Shown here: positions 7,733-16,370 of the stretch, piece by piece
How positions within the stretch are numbered: the first letter of the stretch is position 1
Layout of the letters: each line of letters opens with the position of its first letter
NCBI RefSeq assembly: GCF_046592965.1
Contig: NZ_JBISBV010000001.1
Coordinates: forward strand, 496,001 to 560,000
DNA from: Marivita sp046592965
GTDB lineage: Bacteria; Pseudomonadota; Alphaproteobacteria; Rhodobacterales; Rhodobacteraceae
Direction of reading: 5' to 3'
Length of the DNA stretch: 64,000 nt
The notes under the pieces: generated by a model
Told to the model about the DNA's origin: nothing
What the model saw: only the letters and a program-made list of their open reading frames with translations
Databases searched by the model: none
Program-made: the position numbers and the translations under genes

Positions 7733-9775
7733 CTATGTGCGCCGCCCTTCGCGCAGCCATGCGCCAAGGATCAGGGCGGATGACAGCAGTAGCACCAGCC
7801 AGCCCGGCAAGAGGGGTGTTTGCGTGACGTCGAGCGTCTCGAACGCGTCGCGCGGAGTGATGCCGAGCCAGCCGCGTCCGGCGGCAGGGCGGCCGATGCC
7901 GACACTGCGGATGCTGGGCATGCCGTTTTCCAACCGCCGCACACCGCCACGCGTACCGTCGATGGCCGGCTCCAGCGCGGTGCCGCTGGCGATGGTCTGC
8001 TCGAACTCGCGCGGCGCGGCGGGGCCGAGGCCGACAACGGCGCTCTGGTCGCCTTCGGCAAGGCGGTAAAGGCCGATCTCCGGGCCGGTATAGAGCGCCT
8101 CGAACCGGCCGGGGGAGGATTCAGCGAGCGTTATCTCTTCGTCAGTGCCATCGGGGCGGGTGACCGTCACCGGGCCGACGGTTTCCTCGAGCGTTCGGCG
8201 GATGATGCGCATGGTCTGGCCGGTGGGTTCGGCCCAGAGCGCCTCTTCCTCGAGCTCGGGCTCTTTCATCATCCAATGGGCAAGACGGCGCAGCAGGTCG
8301 AGTTGCGGGCCGCCGCCCTCATAGCCGCGCGACCAGAGCCATGCCTGATCGGAGGCCAGAAGCGCGACACGTCCTTCTCCGACGCGGTCAAGCACCAGGA
8401 GAGGCTTGTCGTCGATACCGGACATCACCACATCGCCGGATTTCGGCGCAACTTCGATCTGGCGCAGCCATCTGCCCCAAGCCGCAGCGCCTTGCAGGCC
8501 GGAGGTGACAGGATGGCGTTCGCCCAGATCGGTGATCGCGGGGCTGTAGCCCTCGTCGATGACGCGGGCCGTCGGCTCGGCGGGGAGTATCTCGGACAGT
8601 GGTGAACGGTAGATACTGTCGGCGCTGGCGAAATCGGGGCCGGCGGCGACCAGCACTGCGCCACCCTGTTCGACGTAGTTGCGTACGTTATCCAGATAGA
8701 TGGCCGGCAGGATACCGCGCCGCTTGTAGCGGTCAAAGATGATAAGGTCGAAATCCTCGATCTTTTCGAGAAACAACTCGCGTGTGGGAAACGCGATGAG
8801 AGAGAGTTCCGTGACCGGCACACCGTCTTGTTTTTCCGGCGGGCGCAGGATGGTGAAATGCACGAGGTCCACCGAACTGTCGGATTTCAGCAGGTTGCGC
8901 CAGGTGCGCCCGCCGGCGTGGGGTTCGCCCGACACCAGCAGCACGCGCAGCCGGTCGCGCACGCCGTTGATCTGCACCAGCGCGGTGTTGTTGCGGTCGG
9001 TCAGTTCGGCCTCGGCTTCGGGGACGGTGAACTGGATCACGTTTAGCCCGCCATGCGGCAGGGTGATGGGCAGATCGATGTCCTGTCCGATGGGCATGTC
9101 AAAGCGCTGCGGCTCTGCACCATCGACGGAGATGTCGATCACGGTCTGGGCAGCGTCGGGGGCAGCGCCCTCGTCCTCGACGCGCAGCGTGAGGGTGACG
9201 GGCTCGCCCAGAATGGCGAAGGCGGGGGCGTTCCTGACGATCAGGCGGCGGTCCCAGTCGGTCTCCTCGCCGGTGAGAAGTAGGTGCAGCGGTGCGGGCA
9301 GGTCGGGCGTGCGTTCAAGATCGTGCAAACGGCCATCCGAGAGCAGGAACATGCCCGCGATGCGCCCGCGCGGTTCCTCGGCCAGCGTATCGGACAGCGC
9401 GGACATGAGCAGCGTGCCGGTATCGGCCTGCCCGTCGCCAACCTCGATCCGGCGGATTTCGGTGTTCGGACGCGCGTTGATGTCGGCGGCAAGCGCGTCG
9501 GCAGCGGTTTCAGTGGTGCCAAGGCGTTCGCCGAGCGATTGACTGGCGCTCTTGTCCTCGACGATGAGCACGATATCGGACAGCGGCGCGCGATCCTCGA
9601 TCTGGTAGGAGGGTTGCGCCAAGGCCGCCAGAACCACCAGCGCGGCAAGCGCGCGCAAGGCCCAGCCCTGCAAGCCGCGCCAGAGGGCAAGGGCGATGCC
9701 TAGCGCGGCCACACCGGCCAGCGCGGCAATCAGGAGCCAGGGCAAGAGCGGATCGAAAACGATGCTGCCGGTCAT
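7733..9775 (-). CDS. Membrane protein with VWA-like and glutamine-amidotransferase-like regions, last gene of the MoxR operon
   Basis: 680 residues. Two N-terminal membrane helices (about 8-55) precede a VWA-like region with DIVLIVEDKSASQS, whose D-x-S-x-S resembles a metal-ion-dependent adhesion site, and GMFLLSDGRLHD. The middle (about 260-420) resembles a class I glutamine amidotransferase-like fold (LRVLLVSGEPHAGG; YVEQGGAVLVAAGPDF), with no obvious catalytic Cys-His pair. A final helix near the C terminus (LPGWLVLLLSSALILGAWL) precedes a basic tail. ATG 9775 is preferred over TTG 9778 because its A is shared with the TGA of the upstream gene. Fourth member of a translationally coupled operon; probably works at the membrane with MoxR. 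Exact role unknown. Confidence 0.75.
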   Translation of the reverse strand: MTGSIVFDPLLPWLLIAALAGVAALGIALALWRGLQGWALRALAALVVLAALAQPSYQIEDRAPLSDIVLIVEDKSASQSLGERLGTTETAADALAADINARPNTEIRRIEVGDGQADTGTLLMSALSDTLAEEPRGRIAGMFLLSDGRLHDLERTPDLPAPLHLLLTGEETDWDRRLIVRNAPAFAILGEPVTLTLRVEDEGAAPDAAQTVIDISVDGAEPQRFDMPIGQDIDLPITLPHGGLNVIQFTVPEAEAELTDRNNTALVQINGVRDRLRVLLVSGEPHAGGRTWRNLLKSDSSVDLVHFTILRPPEKQDGVPVTELSLIAFPTRELFLEKIEDFDLIIFDRYKRRGILPAIYLDNVRNYVEQGGAVLVAAGPDFASADSIYRSPLSEILPAEPTARVIDEGYSPAITDLGERHPVTSGLQGAAAWGRWLRQIEVAPKSGDVVMSGIDDKPLLVLDRVGEGRVALLASDQAWLWSRGYEGGGPQLDLLRRLAHWMMKEPELEEEALWAEPTGQTMRIIRRTLEETVGPVTVTRPDGTDEEITLAESSPGRFEALYTGPEIGLYRLAEGDQSAVVGLGPAAPREFEQTIASGTALEPAIDGTRGGVRRLENGMPSIRSVGIGRPAAGRGWLGITPRDAFETLDVTQTPLLPGWLVLLLSSALILGAWLREGRRT

Positions 9776-12549
9776 CAATTTCCCAATCTGTCAAGAAGTG
9801 CAGGCACATGCACCTGATCGGATTTGTAGTTGCCGGTCAGCACGTGCATCACGAGGTTCACGCCAAAGCGATACGCGATCTCGCGCTGACGTTCACCCGC
9901 ATAGCCGCGCCCGACCGGGTAAAGCGGGCTGCCGCGTTCGTCCATCGCCCAGGCCGAGGCCCAATCGTTGCCACCGATCACCACAGGCGTCACGTTGTCG
10001 TTGAGATTGCGGAAGGGCATCCCTTCGACCTGTTCGGCATCGGGCGGCGCAGCCTCGACCCAGACATCGCGGCCGGAGTGGCGGCCGGGGAAATCCTGAA
10101 GCAGGTAGAAGGTGCGGGTCAGCACGTGATCCTCGGGGATCGGCTCCAGCGGCGGGATGTCGAGCGGGGCGGCGAGCTCTTGCAGCTTGCGGCCATTGGG
10201 GCTGGATGCGCCGAAGCTGGCGATATCGGCATCGCGGGTATCGAAGAGGATCATCCCGCCGGAGCGCAAATAGGTGTTCAGCTTGGCATAGGCTTCTGCG
10301 GATGGCGTGGGCTGGTCGGGTGTGATCGGCCAGTAGAGGAAGGGGAAGAACGCGAGTTCGTCGGTTTCAAGATTCACGGCGACGGGCTCGGCAGGCTCGA
10401 CGGAGGTTCGGAAGAACAGGGTTTCGGACAGGCCGCTCAACCCGGCCTGTGCAACCTCGTCTAGCCTGTCATCGCCCGTCACGACATGGCCAAAGGTCAC
10501 TTCGGCAGTGGTCGTGAGCGCGAATGCGTCATCCTGAGTCTGGGCCTGCGCCGATGGTAGGGGCGTCAGTAGCGCCACCAGCGCAAGGGACGCCGCAGTG
10601 GTCGCACGGGGGCCGGTCAGCCTGCCTGACAGGAGGAGCGAGGCGATGATGTCGACCAACAAGAGCAAGATTGACAGTGCCAGAACCCAGCCTGCCAGCG
10701 GTGTTTCTTCCGAGCGCGAGAAACCTTCCACCCGCACCTCCGAGGGCCAGACCGCCGGTGTCAATGTCGACTCTGCGGCCAGCACGTTGCGGGCAAGTGC
10801 GCGGTCCTGATCGAAATAAACCCCCGGTCGCATGTCAGGGCCAAGCGGAGCCGATACGAGATCCTCGCCCGCGACGCCGGGAAGGGTGCTGCCATCGGCA
10901 AGCGCGCCGAACGCATCGAGAACCAGACTGGGCTGCCAGATCGTTCCCGCCAAATCGTCGGCTCCGGGTCGATCGGCGGTGCCGGCAGCTATCGCCAGAC
11001 GTTCCAACATTTGCACGAACAGGCCCGACAGCGGCAGGCTTGACCATTCGGCATTGGCGGTGACGTGGAACAGGATGATCTGGCCCTGACCAACGGTCTT
11101 GCGCGTGACGAGCGGTGTTCCGTCGCTCAGTTGTGCAATCACACGCTCTGCCAGTGCCGGATCTGGTTGCGCCATGACCTGCGCCGACACGGTCACATCG
11201 GGCGGCACGGGCAGGCCGAAGAAAGGGCTGTCCTCTGGGAACGGGGCCAGTGACTTGGGCTCGCCCCAGCTCATCGCGCCGCCAACACTGCGACCGCCGG
11301 CGCGCAGGCGCACAGGCATCAGCGGGTCTTCGGTATCGCGGCTCACATCGCTGGCGGCAAGACGTGGTCCGGCAAAGCGCAACAGGATACCACCCCCTTC
11401 GAGCCAATCGGTTAGCGCGGCCTCTTCGGCCATGCCGAGGGTCGCCACATCTGCCAGTGCGATCACATCGGGGTTGGCCGGAATGACGTCCATCAGCGCG
11501 CCGTTCAACAAGTCGGCGCTCGGTTCCAACGCTTTTTGCAGATAGTGCAGCGGCGAGAGCAGTTGCAGCCCCTCGCGGTCGTCGCGGCCTGCGATCAGGG
11601 CCACTTCGCGGCGGCGCAAGCTGTCATCCGGCAGGGTGGTGGCGCCCGCACTGCGGTTGCCCTCGATTTCGAACCGGGTGATCCGGGCGCGCAGTTCGGA
11701 CGGCAGGGACAAGGCGGTTTCCGCCAAGGCTTCGCCGGATGCAAACTGTGCAGTCGCGCGTGCGAGAACCGCCGGATTGCCTGCCGGGTCGCGCCCTTGA
11801 GCCAGAATGGTCACGTCGCGCTCTGCTCCGGTTTGGGCGCGCAGTGCGCTCAAAACGATATTGCCATCCTCAAAGCGCGCGGGGAGAAGTCCCATTACGG
11901 TTTGTCCGGTCTGAAACACCGTGACCGTGCCGCGAGCCTGCACTGCGTTCAGAAGCTCTGTGCGAAAGGATCGCTCCAATCCGTCCGACAGCCAATAGGT
12001 GTCGAAATCGCCCTCCGGCAACAGCTCGGTCGCGCGGATGGTTTGCGCCTCATCGGGTTCCCACGGCTCTGGAGACAGGCCAACCAGTCGTCCCCGCAGA
12101 TCGTCGGCGGCCTGAAAGCTGGGCTGCTCGGGGCTGCTCAGCTTGATGAGCGCCACACGTCGATCCTCGCGCGCGGCCTGCGCGAGCAAGCCATCAAGCG
12201 CCTGCATCCGTGCCCGCCAGCTGGCCGCGCTTGCCCAGGAGCCGTCCATCAGCACCAGCACGCGGTCATTGGCCAACGCAGCGTCCTCGGGTTCCGGGTT
12301 GAGGATCGGTCCGGCCAGACCGACGATCAATGCCGCGACGGCCAACATGCGGAGCAACAACAGCCACCACGGTGTGCGGTCGCTGACCTGATCGTCGTCC
12401 TTCAGGCCCAACAGCAGAACCACGCCGGGAAACAGACGTCTGATCGGCGCAGGTGGCACGGCGCGCAGGATCACCCAGAGGATCGGCAGCGCCAGAAGCG
12501 TCAGCAAGAGCCACGGTGCGGTGAATCCGATCGGGCCAATCAGCGTCAT
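9775..12549 (-). CDS. BatA-like N-terminal / DUF4159 membrane protein
   Basis: Large inner-membrane protein of 924 residues. N-terminal aerotolerance-regulator (BatA, PF07584) hairpin about 1-80 with two helices, then a VWA-like domain (VLVLMDGSWASAASW), a long beta-rich middle with a GATase-like segment (EGGGILLRFAGPRLAA), a membrane helix pair about 620-690, and a C-terminal DUF4159 domain (about 700-924; AYAKLNTYLRSGGMILFDTR and RFGVNLVMHVLTGNYKSDQV). ATG 12549 is chosen over an upstream frame extension because it forms an ATGA overlap with the DUF58 stop and begins with a proper membrane segment. Third gene of the MoxR operon; such operons are thought to act in assembly or maturation of envelope or metal enzymes, but the target here is unknown. 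Confidence 0.85.
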   Translation of the reverse strand: MTLIGPIGFTAPWLLLTLLALPILWVILRAVPPAPIRRLFPGVVLLLGLKDDDQVSDRTPWWLLLLRMLAVAALIVGLAGPILNPEPEDAALANDRVLVLMDGSWASAASWRARMQALDGLLAQAAREDRRVALIKLSSPEQPSFQAADDLRGRLVGLSPEPWEPDEAQTIRATELLPEGDFDTYWLSDGLERSFRTELLNAVQARGTVTVFQTGQTVMGLLPARFEDGNIVLSALRAQTGAERDVTILAQGRDPAGNPAVLARATAQFASGEALAETALSLPSELRARITRFEIEGNRSAGATTLPDDSLRRREVALIAGRDDREGLQLLSPLHYLQKALEPSADLLNGALMDVIPANPDVIALADVATLGMAEEAALTDWLEGGGILLRFAGPRLAASDVSRDTEDPLMPVRLRAGGRSVGGAMSWGEPKSLAPFPEDSPFFGLPVPPDVTVSAQVMAQPDPALAERVIAQLSDGTPLVTRKTVGQGQIILFHVTANAEWSSLPLSGLFVQMLERLAIAAGTADRPGADDLAGTIWQPSLVLDAFGALADGSTLPGVAGEDLVSAPLGPDMRPGVYFDQDRALARNVLAAESTLTPAVWPSEVRVEGFSRSEETPLAGWVLALSILLLLVDIIASLLLSGRLTGPRATTAASLALVALLTPLPSAQAQTQDDAFALTTTAEVTFGHVVTGDDRLDEVAQAGLSGLSETLFFRTSVEPAEPVAVNLETDELAFFPFLYWPITPDQPTPSAEAYAKLNTYLRSGGMILFDTRDADIASFGASSPNGRKLQELAAPLDIPPLEPIPEDHVLTRTFYLLQDFPGRHSGRDVWVEAAPPDAEQVEGMPFRNLNDNVTPVVIGGNDWASAWAMDERGSPLYPVGRGYAGERQREIAYRFGVNLVMHVLTGNYKSDQVHVPALLDRLGN

Positions 12550-13421
12550 CTCTGGCCTCCGTCCATAGCGCGGTAGATCCACAACAAGGCGGATTGCGCG
12601 CTGTCGCTTGTGCGATGACACAGATATTGCCAGCCGGTGAGCCGCGCCAACTGGTCCAGCCGATCCTTGCGCTTTGCCAGCCGGTCAAGATAGCGGCTTC
12701 GCAAATCTCCGGCCTTCAGGGTTTCATGCACATAGCCGCCGCCAACGCTTTGAAAGATGGTGCGCCCGTCAAAGGGAAACATCTCTTCGCTTGGGTCGAG
12801 GATTTGCACCAATGCGCCCTGCACGCCGCGGTCCGCCGCTTTGGTCAATGCCGTCTCTACCGGTTCGGGATCGCCCAGGAAATCGGAGAAGAAGAGCGCT
12901 CGCGATTGCGGAATCATATTGCGTGAGTCCGGTTTTGAATAATCATCCGGTTCATCGAGCGATAGCATTTCCGACAGACGCGCAATTTGCGCACGTCCAC
13001 GTCGCGGCGGCAAATCGGCACCGGTCAATCCCACACGTTCGCCGCCATGCACAAGCAGGATGGCGGTGGCCATTGCCAGGGTGCGGGCGCGATCGGCTTT
13101 GGTGATCAGGTTGGGATCGGAGGCAAACCGCATCGACGCCCCCTGATCGACCCAGAGCATCACGCTTTGCGCGATCTGCCATTCGCGTTCGCGCACGAAC
13201 TGCGTGTCGCTTCGCGCCGAGCGGCGCCAGTCGATATCGCGCAAGGCATCGCCGGTTTGCAGCGGGCGGTATTGCCAGAAATCATCGCCGATGCCCGACC
13301 GTCGCCGTCCGTGATCGCCAAGTAGAACCGTACCCGCCAGATGCTCGGCCCGCGCCAGAAGTGCGGGCAGTCGGGCGGCTTCCGCCTCCGAGCGTTGGCG
13401 AAGGGTTGCCGCTTGCGTCAC
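12546..13421 (-). CDS. DUF58 domain-containing protein
   Basis: 291 residues. The DUF58 signature (PF01882) is clear: GDDFWQYRPLQTGDALRDID followed by WRRSARSDTQFVREREWQ at about 47-83, then a VWA-like fold (SVMLWVDQGASMRF). DUF58 proteins are constant partners of MoxR AAA+ ATPases and probably bridge the ATPase to the membrane VWA proteins. The start is GTG, overlapping the moxR stop as GTGA; the stop overlaps the next gene as ATGA. No membrane helix is evident, so it is probably cytoplasmic. Confidence 0.9.
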   Translation of the reverse strand: MTQAATLRQRSEAEAARLPALLARAEHLAGTVLLGDHGRRRSGIGDDFWQYRPLQTGDALRDIDWRRSARSDTQFVREREWQIAQSVMLWVDQGASMRFASDPNLITKADRARTLAMATAILLVHGGERVGLTGADLPPRRGRAQIARLSEMLSLDEPDDYSKPDSRNMIPQSRALFFSDFLGDPEPVETALTKAADRGVQGALVQILDPSEEMFPFDGRTIFQSVGGGYVHETLKAGDLRSRYLDRLAKRKDRLDQLARLTGWQYLCHRTSDSAQSALLWIYRAMDGGQR

Positions 13422-14425
13422 GCAGCCGCCTCGGACATCACCATGCCCGCCGCGACATCGTCAATCAGACGGCCGAGATCCTCGCCTCGCGCGCGCGCCG
13501 AGAAGCTCAGCGCCATGCGATGCGTCAGGACGGGGCGCGACATTGCCATAACGTCCTCGGGTGCCGGGGCAAGACGCCCCTCAAGTAATGCGCGTGCGCG
13601 GACCGTCAGCATCAACGCTTGCGCCGCACGCGGGCCGGGGCCCCATGCGACCGTGTCCTTGACCCGGTCACCGGCGAGGGAATCGTCGGGGCGGAACGAG
13701 CGAACCAAGTCGAGGATCATCTCGACGACGGCATCGCCGACCGGCATCCGGCGCAGCAATCTTTGCGCGGCAATCAGTTCTGCGGCAGTGAATACCTGAT
13801 AGGCCTCGGCCTCTTCGGCGCCGGTTGTCGCAAGCAGGATGTCCTTTTCAGTCACGCGGTCGGGATAGGCCACGTCGATCTGCACCAGGAATCGGTCAAG
13901 CTGCGCTTCGGGCAACGGATAGGTGCCCTCTTGCTCGATCGGGTTTTGCGTGGCCAGCACATGAAACGGCGCGTCCAGGACGCGGGTTTCGCCGGCCACC
14001 GTCACCACCTTTTCCTGCATCGCTTGCAGCAGCGCTGACTGCGTTCGCGGGCTGGCACGGTTGATTTCGTCGGCCATCAGCAGTTGGCAAAAGATCGGGC
14101 CGGGAATGAACTTGAACGCGCGGCTGCCATCGGCGCCGGTTTCAAGCACTTCGGAGCCCAGAATATCGGCAGGCATCAGATCGGGGGTGAACTGGACACG
14201 GTTGCCGTCCAGCCCCATCACGGTCGAGACCGTTTCCACCAACCGCGTCTTGCCGAGACCCGGAAGGCCGATCAAAAGACCATGCCCGCCGCAGAGCAGC
14301 GCCGCCAGGGTGAGGTCAACGACCCGCTCCTGACCGATGAACCGGCGGGTGATTGCCGTTTTGGCTTCGGCCAGCTTGCGCTCCAGCGCTTCGATCTCTG
14401 ACACGAGGTCCTCGGTCGCAGCCAT
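13418..14425 (-). CDS. MoxR-family AAA+ ATPase
   Basis: Chaperone-like AAA+ ATPase of 335 residues, first gene of the four-gene operon. Walker A is GLPGLGKT, Walker B is LLMADEINRASPRTQSALLQ, with sensor 1 in LATQNPIEQEGTYPLPEAQ and the C-terminal lid domain after about 230. Start ATG 14425 was chosen because GGGAGAGACAGG lies directly upstream; an in-frame extension of 50 residues is not family-like. MoxR ATPases remodel client proteins together with VWA partners, which here would be the three downstream products. The gene is divergent from the DUF1285 gene with a 58-base spacer that must contain both promoters. Confidence 0.92.
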   Translation of the reverse strand: MAATEDLVSEIEALERKLAEAKTAITRRFIGQERVVDLTLAALLCGGHGLLIGLPGLGKTRLVETVSTVMGLDGNRVQFTPDLMPADILGSEVLETGADGSRAFKFIPGPIFCQLLMADEINRASPRTQSALLQAMQEKVVTVAGETRVLDAPFHVLATQNPIEQEGTYPLPEAQLDRFLVQIDVAYPDRVTEKDILLATTGAEEAEAYQVFTAAELIAAQRLLRRMPVGDAVVEMILDLVRSFRPDDSLAGDRVKDTVAWGPGPRAAQALMLTVRARALLEGRLAPAPEDVMAMSRPVLTHRMALSFSARARGEDLGRLIDDVAAGMVMSEAAA

Positions 14426-14483
14426 CCTGTCTCTCCCTTGAAAGATTTCCCTGTTTGGGCAAAGTGTAACGTTTAGTGGAGAA

Positions 14484-15086
14484 ATGGCAAAAGCAATGAG
14501 CGCACAAGATCGTGTACCCCCCTCCGCCGAAGGCATCGCAGCTTCGGCCCGCGCGGCACAGGAAAAAGACGGCAAAAAAGGTCTTCCGCCAGTGCACCTG
14601 TGGAATCCGCCCTTTTGCGGCGACCTCGATATGCGTATCGCGCGGGACGGGACGTGGTTCTACCTTGGCACTCCCATAGGCAGACCAGCGCTGGTCAAAC
14701 TGTTTTCGTCGATTCTGCGCAAAGACGGCGATCAGTATTTTCTTGTTACCCCGGTGGAAAAGGTTGGCATCACGGTCGATGATGCACCGTTCGTCGCCAC
14801 CGATTTCGAAACGTCGGGCGCGGGCAAGGAGCAAGTTCTGAGATTTACGACCAATGTCGGTGATAGCGCGGTCGCCAGTTCCGAGAATCCGATCCGGGTC
14901 GCGCGCGACACTGAAACGGGCGAGCCGTCGCCCTATGTTCTGATCCGTTCCAATCTCGAAGCGTTGATCGACCGCAAGAGTTTTTACCGCTTGGTGGATA
15001 TCGGAACGCACCATGACGACTGGTTCGGCGTCTGGTCGAGCGGTACGTTCTTCAAGATCATCCCATCGGACGAATTGCCGGGTTGA
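14484..15086 (+). CDS. DUF1285 domain-containing protein
   Basis: 200-residue soluble protein of the DUF1285 family (PF06938). The family core is recognisable: LPPVHLWNPPFCGDLDMRIA, DGTWFYLGTPIGRPALVKLF, then VTPVEKVGITVDDAPFVA. No catalytic motif is known for the family and no signal peptide is present. Two starts are possible: ATG 14484 (a GGAG only two bases upstream) or ATG 14496 (the same GGAG 14 bases upstream); I keep the first. Divergent from moxR, which is a recurrent neighbourhood in this bacterial group. Function unknown. Confidence 0.8.
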   Translation: MAKAMSAQDRVPPSAEGIAASARAAQEKDGKKGLPPVHLWNPPFCGDLDMRIARDGTWFYLGTPIGRPALVKLFSSILRKDGDQYFLVTPVEKVGITVDDAPFVATDFETSGAGKEQVLRFTTNVGDSAVASSENPIRVARDTETGEPSPYVLIRSNLEALIDRKSFYRLVDIGTHHDDWFGVWSSGTFFKIIPSDELPG

Positions 15087-15168
15087 ATTTCCGATCGCCG
15101 GATTGATATCTGCCCACGGAGTTCATATTCTGAACTCTGAATTTGATGTATACGCGAAGGACATACCC

Positions 15169-15396
15169 ATGATCCCCACCCGTTTTGCCCCGGTGGTCTT
15201 TGGACTTTTGTTATCCGGCCTGATGTCTCTTATCGTGTCGTTCATTGCGACATTTCAGGCGGTAGGGCTGGAACCGGGGTTCCTCGGGCTGTGGATGTCG
15301 TCATGGTTGTCGAGCTGGCTGGTCGCGTTTCCGACGGTTCTGGTTGTCGCGCCCGTCGTGCGCCGGATTGTCGAGCGCAACACCCGGAGAGCGTAG
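15169..15396 (+). CDS. DUF2798 family small membrane protein
   Basis: 75 residues with two membrane helices (about 5-28 and 40-65), separated by FQAVGLEPGFLGLWMSSWL, characteristic of DUF2798 (PF11391). ATG 15169 has GAAGGA eight bases upstream; the longer in-frame extension overlaps nothing recognisable and was discarded. The final residues are basic (RRIVERNTRRA), placing the C terminus in the cytoplasm. Function of the family is not known. Single gene after the DUF1285 gene, with an 82-base gap. Confidence 0.7.
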   Translation: MIPTRFAPVVFGLLLSGLMSLIVSFIATFQAVGLEPGFLGLWMSSWLSSWLVAFPTVLVVAPVVRRIVERNTRRA

Positions 15397-15410
15397 AGCG
15401 CGACCGCTCT
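15395..15410. terminator. Short hairpin between convergent genes
   Basis: AGAGCG / CGCTCT with loop CGAC, overlapping the stop of the DUF2798 gene and ending just before the sulfotransferase stop. There is no T-run, so termination is only a suggestion. Confidence 0.3.
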
Positions 15411-15411
15411 G

Positions 15412-16230
15412 CTAGTCCCCCAGTTTTGCATGCACCTCGGCCAGATCGATTTCGCCGATGGGCATCTTGTTGCCCGGATTTTCAAAGTCGTATTTGAACA
15501 GGTCGAAATCGCGTTTGTAGATCTCGTAGACAAGATGCATCGACAGATCGTCGAAATAGTCTTCTACCGGATGGGCGCGTTTGGGGCCGTGGCCCTCGCT
15601 TTCGTTGAAGCGCGGGATCTTCTTTAGATCGATGGTCTTCTTCGTTTCGGCCGTGTTCAGAACCTCCGCCATGCCCTCGTTGAACCTTTCGGTCCAGAAG
15701 ATGTGATCGTAGCGACCGCCATTGACGATAAACGTGCTGATATGGCCCGACATGGCCGACCAGTGGATGTCAGGGTCCATCGGGCGGCGCCAGCGGATGG
15801 TGTCGCGCGCGAACAGGAGGAAGCGGCGAAAGCTTTCGATCTGGTCGAACTCCTGCTTGCCATCCGCGCCTCCCACGTCAATGCCGTATTTCTGGATCAA
15901 GAGAGGCACGAGATTGCCGCGATAGCGCTTGCCGTTGCGTTGTATGCCGCAGATCTTGTCGAAAAACGAACTTAGGATGCGCGTGTAGGGGTTGCGCACG
16001 CAGGTAAACGAATAGGTGTCATGCGCTTGAATCCGCTGGGTGATCGCGTCTTTGCTGTGATCGAGCGCCCACTTGTGCAGGCCGCTTTGCGCGTCGTGAA
16101 TGTCACCATCGAAAAATTCGCCATGATCTGAATAATACATGATCTGACCGATGGTCGAGCAGGCGCATTTCGGCACCACGCGATAGACCATGCTCTCGCT
16201 CTCGGTCATCCAAGTACCGGGAAATCCCAT
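15412..16230 (-). CDS. Sulfotransferase family 2-like protein
   Basis: 272 residues resembling PF03567 carbohydrate sulfotransferases. The N-terminal YRVVPKCACSTIGQIMYYSD is the 5'-phosphosulfate-binding loop (PKCACST, compare PK-GSST in the family), and FTCVRNPYTRILSSFFDKI is the 3'-phosphate-binding block (RNPYxRxxSxF). It would transfer sulfate from PAPS to a glycan or small acceptor in the cytoplasm. ATG 16230 is chosen since GGAGG lies nine bases upstream and the extra 49 residues of the longer frame are not family-like and overlap the divergent gene. Divergent, by 140 bases, from a GT14-type glycosyltransferase, the same functional pairing seen again at 39.9-43.1 kb. Confidence 0.8.
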   Translation of the reverse strand: MGFPGTWMTESESMVYRVVPKCACSTIGQIMYYSDHGEFFDGDIHDAQSGLHKWALDHSKDAITQRIQAHDTYSFTCVRNPYTRILSSFFDKICGIQRNGKRYRGNLVPLLIQKYGIDVGGADGKQEFDQIESFRRFLLFARDTIRWRRPMDPDIHWSAMSGHISTFIVNGGRYDHIFWTERFNEGMAEVLNTAETKKTIDLKKIPRFNESEGHGPKRAHPVEDYFDDLSMHLVYEIYKRDFDLFKYDFENPGNKMPIGEIDLAEVHAKLGD

Positions 16231-16370
16231 ATTCTGCCGCCTCCAGCCTCGTTCCGGGCCTTTATCGACCGGTAACGTAAACAAAAAATCAAAGAAATGG
16301 AGTTTATTCAATGCATGATGCGTCGTATCACCGAGGGAGTGAGGCAAAAATAGGGCAGAAGATCCACTGA

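Noticed and set aside
11536..12576. 346-codon plus-strand frame in the DUF4159 gene
   Set aside because: Antisense to a well-supported coupled operon; composition is not protein-like.
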